64,000 nt of DNA from Xanthobacteraceae bacterium (GTDB lineage Bacteria; Pseudomonadota; Alphaproteobacteria; Rhizobiales; Xanthobacteraceae), in NCBI GenBank assembly GCA_030041005.1, contig JASHOR010000185.1, forward strand, positions 1-64,000, given 5' to 3'. Shown in pieces: positions 16,900 to 25,573 of this stretch; position 1 is the first letter of the stretch; each line of letters begins with the position of its first letter. Both the position numbers and the translations under genes were made by a program. The notes beneath the pieces are model-generated. The model saw nothing but the letters and a program-made list of their open reading frames with translations, had not been told where the DNA came from and made no database searches.

Positions 16900-18671
16900 G
16901 CCTGTTCCGCGAGAGTCATGTCGATCAGGTATTTCTGCATGTCCCAGGCGCCGGTCGGGCAACGTTCGGCGCACAGCCCGCAATGCAGGCACACATCCTC
17001 GTCCTTGACCATGACTCGGCCAGTCTTGAGGTTGTTGGCGACATAAAGGTCCTGGGTGAGGTTCTTGGCCGGCGCCTGGAGGCGCCCGCGCAGCTCAGTC
17101 TCCTCGCCGTTCTCCGTGAAGGTGATGCAGTCCATCGGGCAGATGTCGACGCAGGCGTCGCATTCGATGCAGAGCTGGCCGGTGAACACGGTCTGCACGT
17201 CGCAATTGAGGCAGCGCTCGGCCTCCTTCAGGGCCAACTCCACGTCATAGCCAAGCTCCACCTCGGCTCTGATATTCCGTAACGCCGCGGACTTCTCCCG
17301 ATGCGGCACCCGATAGCGTTTGTCGAGCGTGATTTCGTTGTCGTAGCTCCATTCGTGGATGCCCATCTTCTGGCTGGCAATGGTGACCTGCGGCGCCGGT
17401 CGCACGCCGATGTCTTCACCCCGGCAGAGGCGATCGATCGAAATCGCGGCTTCGTGTCCGTGGGCAACCGCCCAGATGATGTTCTTCGGACCGAACGCCG
17501 CGTCGCCGCCGAAGAAAACTTTGGGATTGCTCGACGCCATCGTCTTCGGATCGACCTTGGGCATGTCCCATTTATCGAACTCGATGCCGCAGTCGCGCTC
17601 GATCCAGGGAAACGCGTTTTCCTGGCCGACCGCGACCAGCACGTCGTCGCAGGGGAAATGCTGGTCCGGCTCGCCGGTCGGGACGAGCTTGCGGCGGCCC
17701 TTGGGGTCGTACTCGGCCTTGACCTTTTCGAACAGCACGCCGGTGAGCTTGCCGTTCTCATGGGTGAATTCCTTGGGCACGAGGAAATTGAAGATCGGAA
17801 TATCCTCATGGATGGCGTCTTCCTTCTCCCAAGGCGACGCCTTCATCTCCTCGAAGCCGGAGCGGACCACAACCTTGACGTCCTCGCCGCCGAGGCGGCG
17901 CGAGGAACGGCAGCAATCCATGGCCGTGTTGCCGCCGCCGAGCACGATCACGCGCTTGCCGATCTTGTCGATGTGGCCGAACGAAACGCTCGACAGCCAG
18001 TCGATGCCGATATGGATGTTCTTGACCGCTTCCTTGCGGCCGGGAATGTCGAGGTCGCGTCCGCGCGGCGCACCGCAGCCGACAAAGATCGCATCGAAGC
18101 CTTCAGAAAGCAGCGCCTTCATGCTGTCAATGCGCTTGCCGCCGACAAACTCGATACCGAGGTCGAGGATGTATTGGCACTCCTCGTCGAGCACACTTTC
18201 GGGCAGGCGGAATTTCGGAATTTGCGTCCGCATCATGCCGCCGGCCTGGGGATCCTGGTCGAACACGACGCATTCATAGCCCATGGGCGCGAGATCCCGC
18301 GCCACGGCGAGTGATGCCGGGCCACCGCCTACGAGTGCGATGCGCTTGCCGTTTTTCTTCTCGGCCGGTTTGGGCAAGCGATCGCGGATGTCGTCCTTGA
18401 AGTCGGCAGCCACACGCTTCAGCCGACATATCGCAACAGGGTCCTTCTCGACCCGGCCGCGCCGGCACGCCGGTTCGCAAGGGCGATCACAGGTGCGTCC
18501 CAAAATGCCGGGAAAAACATTTGACTCCCAGTTGATCATGTAGGCGTCGGTATAACGCCCCGCCGCGATCAACCGAATGTATTCTGGAACCGGGGTGTGC
18601 GCCGGGCAGGCCCACTGACAATCAACCACTTTATGGAAGTAGTCCGGGACCGAAATGTCGGTATGTTTCAT
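16881..18671 (-). CDS. GltD-like FAD/NAD(P) oxidoreductase with C-terminal 2[4Fe-4S] ferredoxin domain
   Basis: A 596-residue flavoprotein. The N-terminal iron-sulfur domain of the GltD/PreT type has CQWACPAH (residues 19-26) and CDRPCEPACRRG. Then come the FAD Rossmann motif (ALVGGGPASLAVARDLA) and the NAD(P) motif (VIVLGGGNTAMDCCRSSRRLG). The C-terminus has two ferredoxin-like clusters (CIECDACVDICPMDC and CLHCGLCAERCPTGAW). The start is fixed by GAGGAG six bases before the ATG. It heads the korAB operon and overlaps korA. The likely role is passing electrons between ferredoxin/Kor and NAD(P)H, as NfnB/GltD relatives do; the direction and partner are inference. Confidence 0.9.
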   Translation of the reverse strand: MKHTDISVPDYFHKVVDCQWACPAHTPVPEYIRLIAAGRYTDAYMINWESNVFPGILGRTCDRPCEPACRRGRVEKDPVAICRLKRVAADFKDDIRDRLPKPAEKKNGKRIALVGGGPASLAVARDLAPMGYECVVFDQDPQAGGMMRTQIPKFRLPESVLDEECQYILDLGIEFVGGKRIDSMKALLSEGFDAIFVGCGAPRGRDLDIPGRKEAVKNIHIGIDWLSSVSFGHIDKIGKRVIVLGGGNTAMDCCRSSRRLGGEDVKVVVRSGFEEMKASPWEKEDAIHEDIPIFNFLVPKEFTHENGKLTGVLFEKVKAEYDPKGRRKLVPTGEPDQHFPCDDVLVAVGQENAFPWIERDCGIEFDKWDMPKVDPKTMASSNPKVFFGGDAAFGPKNIIWAVAHGHEAAISIDRLCRGEDIGVRPAPQVTIASQKMGIHEWSYDNEITLDKRYRVPHREKSAALRNIRAEVELGYDVELALKEAERCLNCDVQTVFTGQLCIECDACVDICPMDCITFTENGEETELRGRLQAPAKNLTQDLYVANNLKTGRVMVKDEDVCLHCGLCAERCPTGAWDMQKYLIDMTLAEQACHLKA

Positions 18672-19023
18672 TGACTCCTCGTGCGCGCAGCATCCGCACT
18701 ACAGCGGTACGCGTAGCGCTGCGCGGATCGGCTGCCCCCGCGACACGTGTCCGGTGTCGAATCCGGGCCGGATAGTAGTCGAGGGAGCCACGGATTTCCA
18801 CCGCTTGTGCCTGTAATAACAAGGTTTTGTCAGCGACGATCCTTCGCAAGGTCGGTGCTGCCCGGCAAGACCTTGAGGGAACCCTGGCGGCCCTCGCGGC
18901 GACTCCGGCGGGTTAAGGTAAAGGGTTGAATATATTGACAATTTCATGTCTCTGTGGGGCTCGCGCCGAGACCGCTGCCGCCGTTCGCAGACAAAGTTTA
19001 TATTTTTGTAATGGTGGCTTCCC
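18672..19023. other. 352-base divergent intergenic region
   Basis: Lies between the leftward gltD-like/kor operon and the rightward atp12 gene. No ORF with a family match is visible. The last 100 bases contain an AT-rich patch (TTGAATATATTGACAATTTC, about 18926-18945) that stands out against the GC-rich background and is a reasonable place for divergent promoters; no convincing paired -35/-10 was assigned. A GTGTCGAATCC stretch near 18755 resembles a tRNA T-arm but no cloverleaf surrounds it. Confidence 0.5.
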
Positions 19024-19791
19024 ATGCCCGATCCATTTGAGAACGTACCGTCGGAAAATCCCCTCCACGCGGCGCGGCGCGGTGCACGGCCGGCCCTTGC
19101 CCGGCGCTTCTACGCCAATGCGACGGCTGCCGCTGACGCGGGCGGCTACGCCGTCCGCCTCGACGACAGACCGCTACGCACGCCCGGCCGGCGCCTCCTG
19201 GCCGCACCGGTGCTGCCGCTTGCGGAGGCCGTCGCCACCGAATGGCAGGCGCAGCACGAGGTCATCGATCCGGTCACGATGCCGCTGACCCGCTTGGCCA
19301 ATGCGATCATCGACGGCGTTGCCGACCGTACCGGACCGGTCAAGGCGGAGGTCGCCAAATACCTCGGGTCCGATCTGCTGTGCTACCGCGCGGCGAACCC
19401 ATCCGGGTTGAGCGAACGCCAGCGGCAGCACTGGGATCCAATCCTGGCCTGGGTCGCGCAGGAGCTCGGCGCGCGCTTTGAATGCACGGAGCGGATTGCT
19501 TACGTCGCCCAGCCGCAGCAGGCTCTCGGAGCCGCTGGCGCTGCTATTCCCGCTGACCCATGGCGGCTTGGTGCGGTCCATTCGGCAACGACGCTGACCG
19601 GTTCGGCGCTCATCGCGCTGGCGATGGCGCGCCAGCATCTCTCAGCCGAGGCCGCCTGGCTCGCCGCCAATGTCGACGAGGACTGGAATATGGAGCAATG
19701 GGGTCGCGACGAACTCGCGCTCAAGCGCCGGACCCTTCGCTTCGCCGATTTGCAGGCGGCGGCGATGGTGTTGCGCGCGCTTTCCACCTGA
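19024..19791 (+). CDS. ATP12 family F1-ATPase assembly chaperone
   Basis: Atp12 binds the F1 alpha subunit during ATP synthase assembly; bacterial homologues are found in alphaproteobacteria. The 255 residues carry the family blocks ARRFYANATA, GYAVRLDDRPLRTPGRRLL, EWQAQHEVIDPVTMPLTRLANAIID and, at the C-terminus, NVDEDWNMEQWGRDELALKRR. It is convergent with moaA (five-base gap). The DUF1476 zeta inhibitor of the same enzyme is encoded about 23 kb away in this window. Confidence 0.93.
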   Translation: MPDPFENVPSENPLHAARRGARPALARRFYANATAAADAGGYAVRLDDRPLRTPGRRLLAAPVLPLAEAVATEWQAQHEVIDPVTMPLTRLANAIIDGVADRTGPVKAEVAKYLGSDLLCYRAANPSGLSERQRQHWDPILAWVAQELGARFECTERIAYVAQPQQALGAAGAAIPADPWRLGAVHSATTLTGSALIALAMARQHLSAEAAWLAANVDEDWNMEQWGRDELALKRRTLRFADLQAAAMVLRALST

Positions 19792-19796
19792 TCAAG

Positions 19797-20870
19797 TCAC
19801 CCGCCAGTCACGCTCATATGCCGCGCCAACGCCGGGCGTTTGTGGCGACGGTCAATAACGAAGTCATGGCCCTTGGGTTTTCGGCCGATCGCTTCATCGA
19901 TGGCAGCGAACAACGGATCGTCGCTTTCCGAGGCGCGCAGCGGCTTGCGCAGGTCGGCCGCATCCTCCTGGCCGAGGCACATGTACAGGGTGCCAGTGCA
20001 GGTGACGCGCACGCGATTGCAGGATTCGCAGAAATTGTGCGTGAGCGGGGTAATGAAGCCGAGCCGTCCGCCGGTTTCCGCAACGCGCACATAGCGCGCG
20101 GGGCCGCCGCTGCGATAATCGATGTCGGTAAGCGTATAGCGCTCGGCGAGCCGGGCGCGCACCATCGACAGCGGCAGGTATTGATCGAGCCGGCCCTCTT
20201 CGCCGATCTCGCCGAGGGGCATCACCTCGATCAGGGTCAAATCCATGCCGCGGCCGTGCGCCCAGTCGATCAGCCGCGAGAATTCGTCGTCGTTGACGCC
20301 CTTGAGCGCCACCGCGTTGATCTTGATCTTCAGTCCGGCCGCCTGTGCGGCGTCGATGCCGGCCAGCACCTGTTGCAAGGAGCCCCAACGGGTGATAGCG
20401 CGGAATTTTTCGGGATCGAGCGTGTCCAACGATACATTCAACCGTTGCACCCCGCATGCCTTGATCTCGGGCGCATATTTGGCGAGCTGGGAGCCGTTCG
20501 TGGTGAGCGTCAGCTCATCGAGCGTGCCCGACTGCAGATGCCGCGAGAGCGATGAGATGAGCGTCATGATTCCGCGGCGAACCAATGGCTCGCCGCCGGT
20601 CAGACGCAGCTTTCGCACCCCGCGAGCGACGAAGGCCGAAGACAGTCGATCCAGTTCCTCGAGCGTGAGAACGTGGGCTTTCGGCAGAAACGACATGTTT
20701 TCCGCCATGCAATATACGCAGCGGAAGTCACAGCGATCGGTCACCGAGACACGGAGATACGAGATGGCGCGGCCGAACGGATCGACCAGCCGAGCGCGCC
20801 CGCGGGCGCCGTCCAATTCCGGCGCCACGATACGGCGATCTCGTTCGCTGAGGGATCGAAGGTTATCCAT
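19797..20870 (-). CDS. moaA: GTP 3',8-cyclase MoaA (molybdenum cofactor)
   Basis: Radical SAM enzyme making 3',8-cyclo-7,8-dihydro-GTP, the first step of molybdopterin synthesis with MoaC. The N-terminal cluster motif CDFRCVYC supplies Cys47, Cys51 and Cys54, and the C-terminal [4Fe-4S] motif is [18 protein letters not shown]. The start at 20870 gives [11 protein letters not shown]; an upstream ATG (20912) lies at the edge of a palindromic repeat. The 357 residues are slightly longer than average. No other mo genes are adjacent. Confidence 0.95.
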   Translation of the reverse strand: MDNLRSLSERDRRIVAPELDGARGRARLVDPFGRAISYLRVSVTDRCDFRCVYCMAENMSFLPKAHVLTLEELDRLSSAFVARGVRKLRLTGGEPLVRRGIMTLISSLSRHLQSGTLDELTLTTNGSQLAKYAPEIKACGVQRLNVSLDTLDPEKFRAITRWGSLQQVLAGIDAAQAAGLKIKINAVALKGVNDDEFSRLIDWAHGRGMDLTLIEVMPLGEIGEEGRLDQYLPLSMVRARLAERYTLTDIDYRSGGPARYVRVAETGGRLGFITPLTHNFCESCNRVRVTCTGTLYMCLGQEDAADLRKPLRASESDDPLFAAIDEAIGRKPKGHDFVIDRRHKRPALARHMSVTGG

Positions 20871-20909
20871 TCCCGCCCAATACCGTACGAGGCCTCGCAG
20901 GTCTTCACG

Positions 20910-20998
20910 CAACTTATTGATCTAGTGTGGCTTTGGTTCAGAAGTCCGCATCGAGGTCGCGGCAGAAACGATGCGGACTTCTGAACCGCCACACTAGC
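20910..20998. repeat. 89-base hairpin element, family A copy 1
   Basis: After CAACTTATTGAT, a left arm at 20922-20951 and a right arm at 20971-20997 are perfect inverted repeats over 27 bases, apart from a TTT bulge in the left arm. The loop is 19 bases. Core: CTAGTGTGGC, GGTTCAGAAGTCCGCAT. A second, more diverged copy with the same CAACTTATTGATC flank lies at 54791-54883. It sits just upstream of moaA. It resembles a miniature non-autonomous element and has no coding capacity. Confidence 0.85.
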
Positions 20999-21123
20999 AT
21001 CACATAGGTCGCAATCTTGATGAATAAAGCCCTGAAGAGTCCAGGAGATTCCATCCACCATCCCATAGCGCAGTGCGATCGGGCGCGCGCGGTGGAGGAA
21101 GTACCGGCGCCGTTGCCGAGGGT

Positions 21124-21705
21124 TCACTGCGTAGCGGGTGGCGGCGGGAAGGGTGAACCAGCAGGTTGCTCGATCGATGGTGGCGGCGGGAAGGGGGATG
21201 AGCTTGGTTGGCCTGCCGAAGGGCTGCTACCGCGGAGCGTCGTCCGGTGCGCCGGCATCGTTTTGGCCGCAGTCTTGGCAACCGGTCGGCGCGGTCTGCG
21301 TCTGTGGAATGGCCTGGGCGGCGGAGGAACGATCTGCAACTCGACGTGGACCGGGTTGGGAACCAGGCTGGGTGGCGGACTTTCCCAGAACGAATGTTCT
21401 GGTGGGTCGCCGGTGGTGATTTGAACGGTCTGCGGGATGTAACCGACCTTGCTGATTGTTACCGGCTGGCTTTCCGACGGTACGTCGATGGCGCACGGGG
21501 TCAGACAGGTCTGACCCTGCGCCGTGCGCACGTCGGCACCTGGAGGATCGGATTCAAAGCGCAAAGATTGTAGCTGTGCCTCGGGCGGCTTGGATGACAT
21601 CCAGCCGGGCGCCCAATCGGGCATTGAAGGCATCGCAGAGCACCCTGCAAGCACAACCCCCATGACAACCGCCGCTAAGGCGATGCCAAGCCGAACGCGT
21701 GACAT
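21124..21705 (-). CDS. PEGA-domain lipoprotein
   Basis: The 193-residue protein starts MSRVRLGIALAAVVMGVVLA with lipobox LAGC (Cys22), so it is predicted to be lipid-anchored. Residues 45-100 form a PEGA-like beta domain (SLRFESDPPGADVRTAQGQTC, then PVTISKVGYIPQTVQI). The C-terminal 60 residues are Pro/Ser/Arg-rich with a duplicated SPFPPPP block, which may span or bind the cell wall. PEGA domains are usually surface or adhesive modules; the specific role is unknown. Flanked by moaA and gph on the same strand. Confidence 0.8.
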   Translation of the reverse strand: MSRVRLGIALAAVVMGVVLAGCSAMPSMPDWAPGWMSSKPPEAQLQSLRFESDPPGADVRTAQGQTCLTPCAIDVPSESQPVTISKVGYIPQTVQITTGDPPEHSFWESPPPSLVPNPVHVELQIVPPPPRPFHRRRPRRPVAKTAAKTMPAHRTTLRGSSPSAGQPSSSPFPPPPSIEQPAGSPFPPPPATQ

Positions 21706-21876
21706 ATCCCCTCCGTGCCCAGATACCCGACCGTAAGCCGCCTGATCGCGCGGGTAAAGCCCGGAAATGCCGAATTCGACCGCCCGCCGAGGGGAAACGC
21801 TCGAGAAATCAGGCCGCGAGCGTACGCCGGGTCGGCGGGGCCACCAGGCTGGATCGCCATTGAGCAGGAGTCTCGG

Positions 21877-22596
21877 CTAAGCGCTCGCAGGGCGCTCCGA
21901 GCTTGGCGTAGGTCGCGGCCCCACCTGGGCCTGCATAGCCAGGACCACGCCGATTGCAGCCGGCAACTCGGAGAACGAACTGATGGTCCGATCGGGCTCT
22001 AATGTGGTCATGGGCGCTTCGCCGTAGCCGAAGTCGACCCCAATGACCGGCACACCCGCGGCACGGGCAGTTTGGATGTCGGTTTTGGAGTCGCCGACCA
22101 TGATCGCCCCCGACGCCTGGCCGCCGGCGCGGCGGATGGTGAGCTGTAACATTGCCGGATCCGGCTTCTGGGTCGCGAACGTGTCCTGGCCGCAAATGGC
22201 CGCGAAATACTCTGCAAGTTGCAGCGCATGCAAAAGTCTTACCGATAGCCGTTCGAGCTTGTTGGTGCAGACCGCAAGTCGGTGGCCGGCATTGGCAAGC
22301 CGGTCGAGCGTCGCCTTGACGTGTGCAAATGGCCTCGAACGGTCGGCGATGTGTGCGGCATAATACGTGATGAATGCCACGTAGAGGGCATCCATTTGCG
22401 GTCCTGAGCGACTTTGCCCCTCCGCCGCCAGTGCCCGCTGGATCATGATCCTCGCCCCGCTGCCGATCATGCTGCGGGCTGCCTCGAACGGCACGGAAGG
22501 CAGTCCTTCCTGCGCCAAAACGTGGTTGAGCGTATGGATGAGGTCGGGTGCCGTGTCGACCAGCGTGCCGTCTAGATCGAAGACAATGGTCAGCAT
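21877..22596 (-). CDS. gph: Phosphoglycolate phosphatase (HAD family)
   Basis: Hydrolyses 2-phosphoglycolate from DNA repair or oxygenase side reactions. HAD motif I is FDLDGTLVD (residues 6-14), motif II VCTNK, motif III region QKPDPAML, and motif IV VGDSKTDIQTARAAG. The 239 residues fit the Gph group. Divergent from rpiA, 127 bases away. Substrate assignment within HAD subfamily IA is by overall similarity, so another small phosphoester is possible. Confidence 0.87.
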   Translation of the reverse strand: MLTIVFDLDGTLVDTAPDLIHTLNHVLAQEGLPSVPFEAARSMIGSGARIMIQRALAAEGQSRSGPQMDALYVAFITYYAAHIADRSRPFAHVKATLDRLANAGHRLAVCTNKLERLSVRLLHALQLAEYFAAICGQDTFATQKPDPAMLQLTIRRAGGQASGAIMVGDSKTDIQTARAAGVPVIGVDFGYGEAPMTTLEPDRTISSFSELPAAIGVVLAMQAQVGPRPTPSSERPASA

Positions 22597-22723
22597 CCGG
22601 TCCGCCTCGCCGTCGGGGTCGATGGTGCAAGCGCACCAGCGCTGGTGTCCCTTTTTCCTAGTCCGATCATCGCCGGCACGCTAGATACCGGCCCGATTAC
22701 CAGCAGCCTGGAAGGTCTGCCCG

Positions 22724-23428
22724 ATGCCCCCGGACATTGAGGCGCAAAAGCGCGCAGCCGCGACCCGTGCATTGACATATGTGCGGCCCGGCATGCGCCT
22801 CGGGCTCGGCACCGGTTCGACCGCGGCTTACTTCGTCGAACAGTTGGCCGAGCGGGTCCGCGACGGGCTGAACGTGCTGGCCGTTCCGACTTCGGAGGCG
22901 ACCCGGGCACAAGCAGAGCGTGCCGGCATTGCGCTGAGTTCGCTCGACGAGACACCGCAGTTGGACCTGACCGTCGACGGTGCGGACGAGATCGCTCCGG
23001 ATTTGACCTTGATTAAAGGCGGCGGCGGGGCGCTTCTGCGTGAGAAGATTGTGGCTTCGGCCTCGGCGAGGATGATCGTAATCGCCGATGAGTCGAAATG
23101 GGTCAAAGCGCTCGGGCGATTTCCGCTCCCAGTCGAAATCGTGCCTTTTGGCGCCATGGTCACCCAGCGCGCGATCGAGGCTGTTGCGGTGCGGGCCGGA
23201 TGCCCCGGCCCGGCGCCGCTGCGCAAGACCCAAAACGGCCATGTTTTTGTCACGGACGGTGGGCACTGGCTCATTGACGCCTCATTGCAGCGCATTGCCG
23301 ACCCTGTAGCTCTTGCGGCACAGCTATCTGCAATACCAGGCGTGATAGAACACGGTCTGTTCATCGGCCTCGCATGCACTGCTATCCTCGCCGGACCGGC
23401 TGGCGTGCGCGTCGTCGAGCGGGCTTGA
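22724..23428 (+). CDS. rpiA: Ribose-5-phosphate isomerase A
   Basis: Interconverts ribose-5-phosphate and ribulose-5-phosphate in the pentose phosphate pathway. Family motifs are [13 protein letters not shown] (residues 27-39), [26 protein letters not shown] and [14 protein letters not shown]. The 234 residues are standard. The ATG follows GAAGGTCTGCCCG. rpe, the next pathway enzyme, is encoded on the opposite strand at 57184. Confidence 0.96.
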   Translation: MPPDIEAQKRAAATRALTYVRPGMRLGLGTGSTAAYFVEQLAERVRDGLNVLAVPTSEATRAQAERAGIALSSLDETPQLDLTVDGADEIAPDLTLIKGGGGALLREKIVASASARMIVIADESKWVKALGRFPLPVEIVPFGAMVTQRAIEAVAVRAGCPGPAPLRKTQNGHVFVTDGGHWLIDASLQRIADPVALAAQLSAIPGVIEHGLFIGLACTAILAGPAGVRVVERA

Positions 23429-23466
23429 TCGTCCTGCCCAATGTCCTGCCTTAAGGGAGTGCGCCC

Positions 23467-24021
23467 ATGATTGCCCTGCTCGCCCCGCGCCGCCGCATGT
23501 CTCGGCGCCTTGTGTCCAGTCGCCATATGCTGGCGGCGCTTGCCGTTTTGGCCGTGATCGGCATCGGCAATCCCGTGCGGGCTCAAACTCCCGCCCCGCC
23601 GCCTTCGCCGGCCGCAATTCTGCTGGCCAAGCAGATCATTCAACTGAAAGGGATCAACAAGCTGTTCGACCCGCTCGTGCGCGGCGTGGTGGAGAAAGTC
23701 AAAGATCAGTTCATGCAGACGAACTTCATGTGGGCGAAGGACCTCAACGAGATCGCGGCACAACTCGTGAAGGAATACGAGCCGCGGGAGAGCGAACTCG
23801 TGGACGCGAGCGCGCGCATCTATGCGAGTCACTTTACCGAGCAGGAGTTGCGGCAAATCCTGGCGTTCTATCAGTCGCCGGTCGGTCGAAAAGTCATTGT
23901 CGATGAACCGAAGGCTTTCGATGAAAGCATGGCCAATGCCGGAAGCTGGGGCGACAAGCTCTCGCAGGAGATTATCGAAAGGATGCGCGCAGAAATGAAG
24001 AAACGGGGGCACGACATTTAG
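23467..24021 (+). CDS. DUF2059-family secreted protein
   Basis: The 184-residue protein has an N-terminal signal (hydrophobic 21-35, cleavage after VRA near residue 39) and the DUF2059 pattern: a helical pair in which FTEQELRQILAFYQSPVGRKV is diagnostic. Function is unknown; the family is periplasmic. Translation may begin at the second Met (23497) or third (23527). It ends one base before gor starts, so the two are probably co-transcribed, which hints at an envelope or redox-stress context but no more. Confidence 0.85.
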   Translation: MIALLAPRRRMSRRLVSSRHMLAALAVLAVIGIGNPVRAQTPAPPPSPAAILLAKQIIQLKGINKLFDPLVRGVVEKVKDQFMQTNFMWAKDLNEIAAQLVKEYEPRESELVDASARIYASHFTEQELRQILAFYQSPVGRKVIVDEPKAFDESMANAGSWGDKLSQEIIERMRAEMKKRGHDI

Positions 24022-24022
24022 C

Positions 24023-25405
24023 ATGTCGGACTACGACGTCGATCTGTTCGTCATCGGTGGCGGCTCGGGGGGAGTGCGCGCTGCACGTATTGCCGCGCAG
24101 CACGGCGCCCGCGTCATGCTGGCCGAAGAGTACAGGCTGGGCGGCACCTGCGTGATTCGCGGCTGCGTGCCGAAGAAGCTTCTGGTTTATGCGTCGCGGT
24201 TTCGCGGCGAATTCGAGGATGCCGCGGGTTATGGCTGGACGCTCGCCCAACCCTCATTCGATTGGCCGACGCTGATTGCCAACAAGGATACCGAGATCGC
24301 GCGGTTGGAGAGAGCTTACACCGCGACGCTGGAAAAAGCCGGTGTCGCTGTCGTCAAGAACCGCGCCGTCCTTGCCGACGGCCACACGATCAAATTGGGC
24401 GACGGCACCTCTGTGCGCGCGGCCTACGTACTGATCGCCACTGGCGGTGCCCCGAGCCTCGGGGACCAAATTCCCGGAATCGAACACGCCATTTCCTCAA
24501 ACGAGGCTTTCCATTTGCGTGAACTGCCGCGGCGCGTGCTGATCCAAGGCGGCGGCTACATTGCAGTCGAGTTCGCCGGTATTTTTTCCGGCCTGGGCTC
24601 TCACGTCACGCTCGTCTATCGCGGCGAGAACATCTTGCGCGGGTTCGACGACGATGTGCGGCATCATTTGCGCGTGGAGATGGAAAAACACGGCATCAAC
24701 GTCATCACCGGCTGCAAGGTCGCGGCAATCGAGTGCGGCACCGGACATTTCTCGGCGCGGCTCACCGGCGGCAACCAGATTACCGCCGACTGCGTGATGT
24801 TCGCTGTCGGCCGGATGCCGAACGTGGCAAAGCTCGGCCTGCAAGAGGCGGGCGTACAAATCGGCAAAAATGGCGGTATTGCGGTGGATGAGTATTCGCG
24901 TACCAGTTCCGCCAACGTCTATGCCGTTGGCGATGTCACCAACAGGGTCAATCTCACCCCGGTCGCCATTCGCGAGGGGCACGCTTTCGCCGATACGGTG
25001 TTCGGCGGCAAACCGACCGTCGTCGATCACACCAATGTGCCGACCGCGGTCTTTTCCGATCCCGAGGTCGGTGCCGTAGGCCTCACCGAAGCGCAGGCGC
25101 GGGCGCGGCTCGTTCAGACCGACGTCTACAAGGCCATGTTCAAGCCGCTGAAGGCGACATTGTCGGGCAGGGACACGGCCGTGCTCCTCAAGCTCGTCGT
25201 CGACGGCCATTCCGGGCGGGTGGTCGGTTGCCACGTGGTCGGCGAAGGCGCCGCCGAGATGGTCCAGCTTGCGGCGGTCGCGATAAAGATGAGAGCCACC
25301 AAGGCGGACTTCGACGCTACGATGGCGCTGCACCCGACCAGCGCCGAAGAACTCGTCACGATGCGCAACAAAAGCGGCAGCTATGTCCGCGCCGCGGCCG
25401 AATAG
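24023..25405 (+). CDS. gor: Glutathione-disulfide reductase
   Basis: NADPH-dependent reduction of GSSG in the cytosol. FAD motif GGGSGGVRAARIAAQHGA (residues 12-29), redox-active pair Cys43/Cys48 in GGTCVIRGCVPKK, NAD(P) motif IQGGGYIAVEFAGIFSGLG, and the C-terminal dimer His in MALHPTSAEE. The 460 residues match plant/alphaproteobacterial-type GR. It starts two bases after the DUF2059 stop. Confidence 0.95.
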   Translation: MSDYDVDLFVIGGGSGGVRAARIAAQHGARVMLAEEYRLGGTCVIRGCVPKKLLVYASRFRGEFEDAAGYGWTLAQPSFDWPTLIANKDTEIARLERAYTATLEKAGVAVVKNRAVLADGHTIKLGDGTSVRAAYVLIATGGAPSLGDQIPGIEHAISSNEAFHLRELPRRVLIQGGGYIAVEFAGIFSGLGSHVTLVYRGENILRGFDDDVRHHLRVEMEKHGINVITGCKVAAIECGTGHFSARLTGGNQITADCVMFAVGRMPNVAKLGLQEAGVQIGKNGGIAVDEYSRTSSANVYAVGDVTNRVNLTPVAIREGHAFADTVFGGKPTVVDHTNVPTAVFSDPEVGAVGLTEAQARARLVQTDVYKAMFKPLKATLSGRDTAVLLKLVVDGHSGRVVGCHVVGEGAAEMVQLAAVAIKMRATKADFDATMALHPTSAEELVTMRNKSGSYVRAAAE

Positions 25406-25489
25406 GCGCAATCGGCGGACCTGTCGCGGCCGGCGGCACTTGTGTATATATGCGCCGTCATTTCGGCCGAGCCGCGTCAGCGGCGAGAG

Positions 25490-25528
25490 CCGGAATCCAT
25501 AACCGCCGTTCGTGAATATGGATTCCGG
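25490..25528. repeat. CCGGAATCCATA inverted repeat, family D
   Basis: Perfect 12-bp inverted repeat, CCGGAATCCATA (25490-25501) and TATGGATTCCGG (25517-25528), with a 15-base loop, followed by GCTCGCGTGCTGCCGCTCGC and CCCCGGAATGA. From general knowledge, similar short palindromes are scattered in Bradyrhizobium-like genomes. It lies in the leader of the DAHP synthase gene. Confidence 0.75.
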
Positions 25529-25573
25529 GCTCGCGTGCTGCCGCTCGCGCCCCGGAATGACTTGGAGATCGCG

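Noticed and set aside
18745-18775. Possible tRNA T-arm (GTGTCGAATCC)
   Set aside because: No acceptor, D or anticodon stems can be built around it in either direction.
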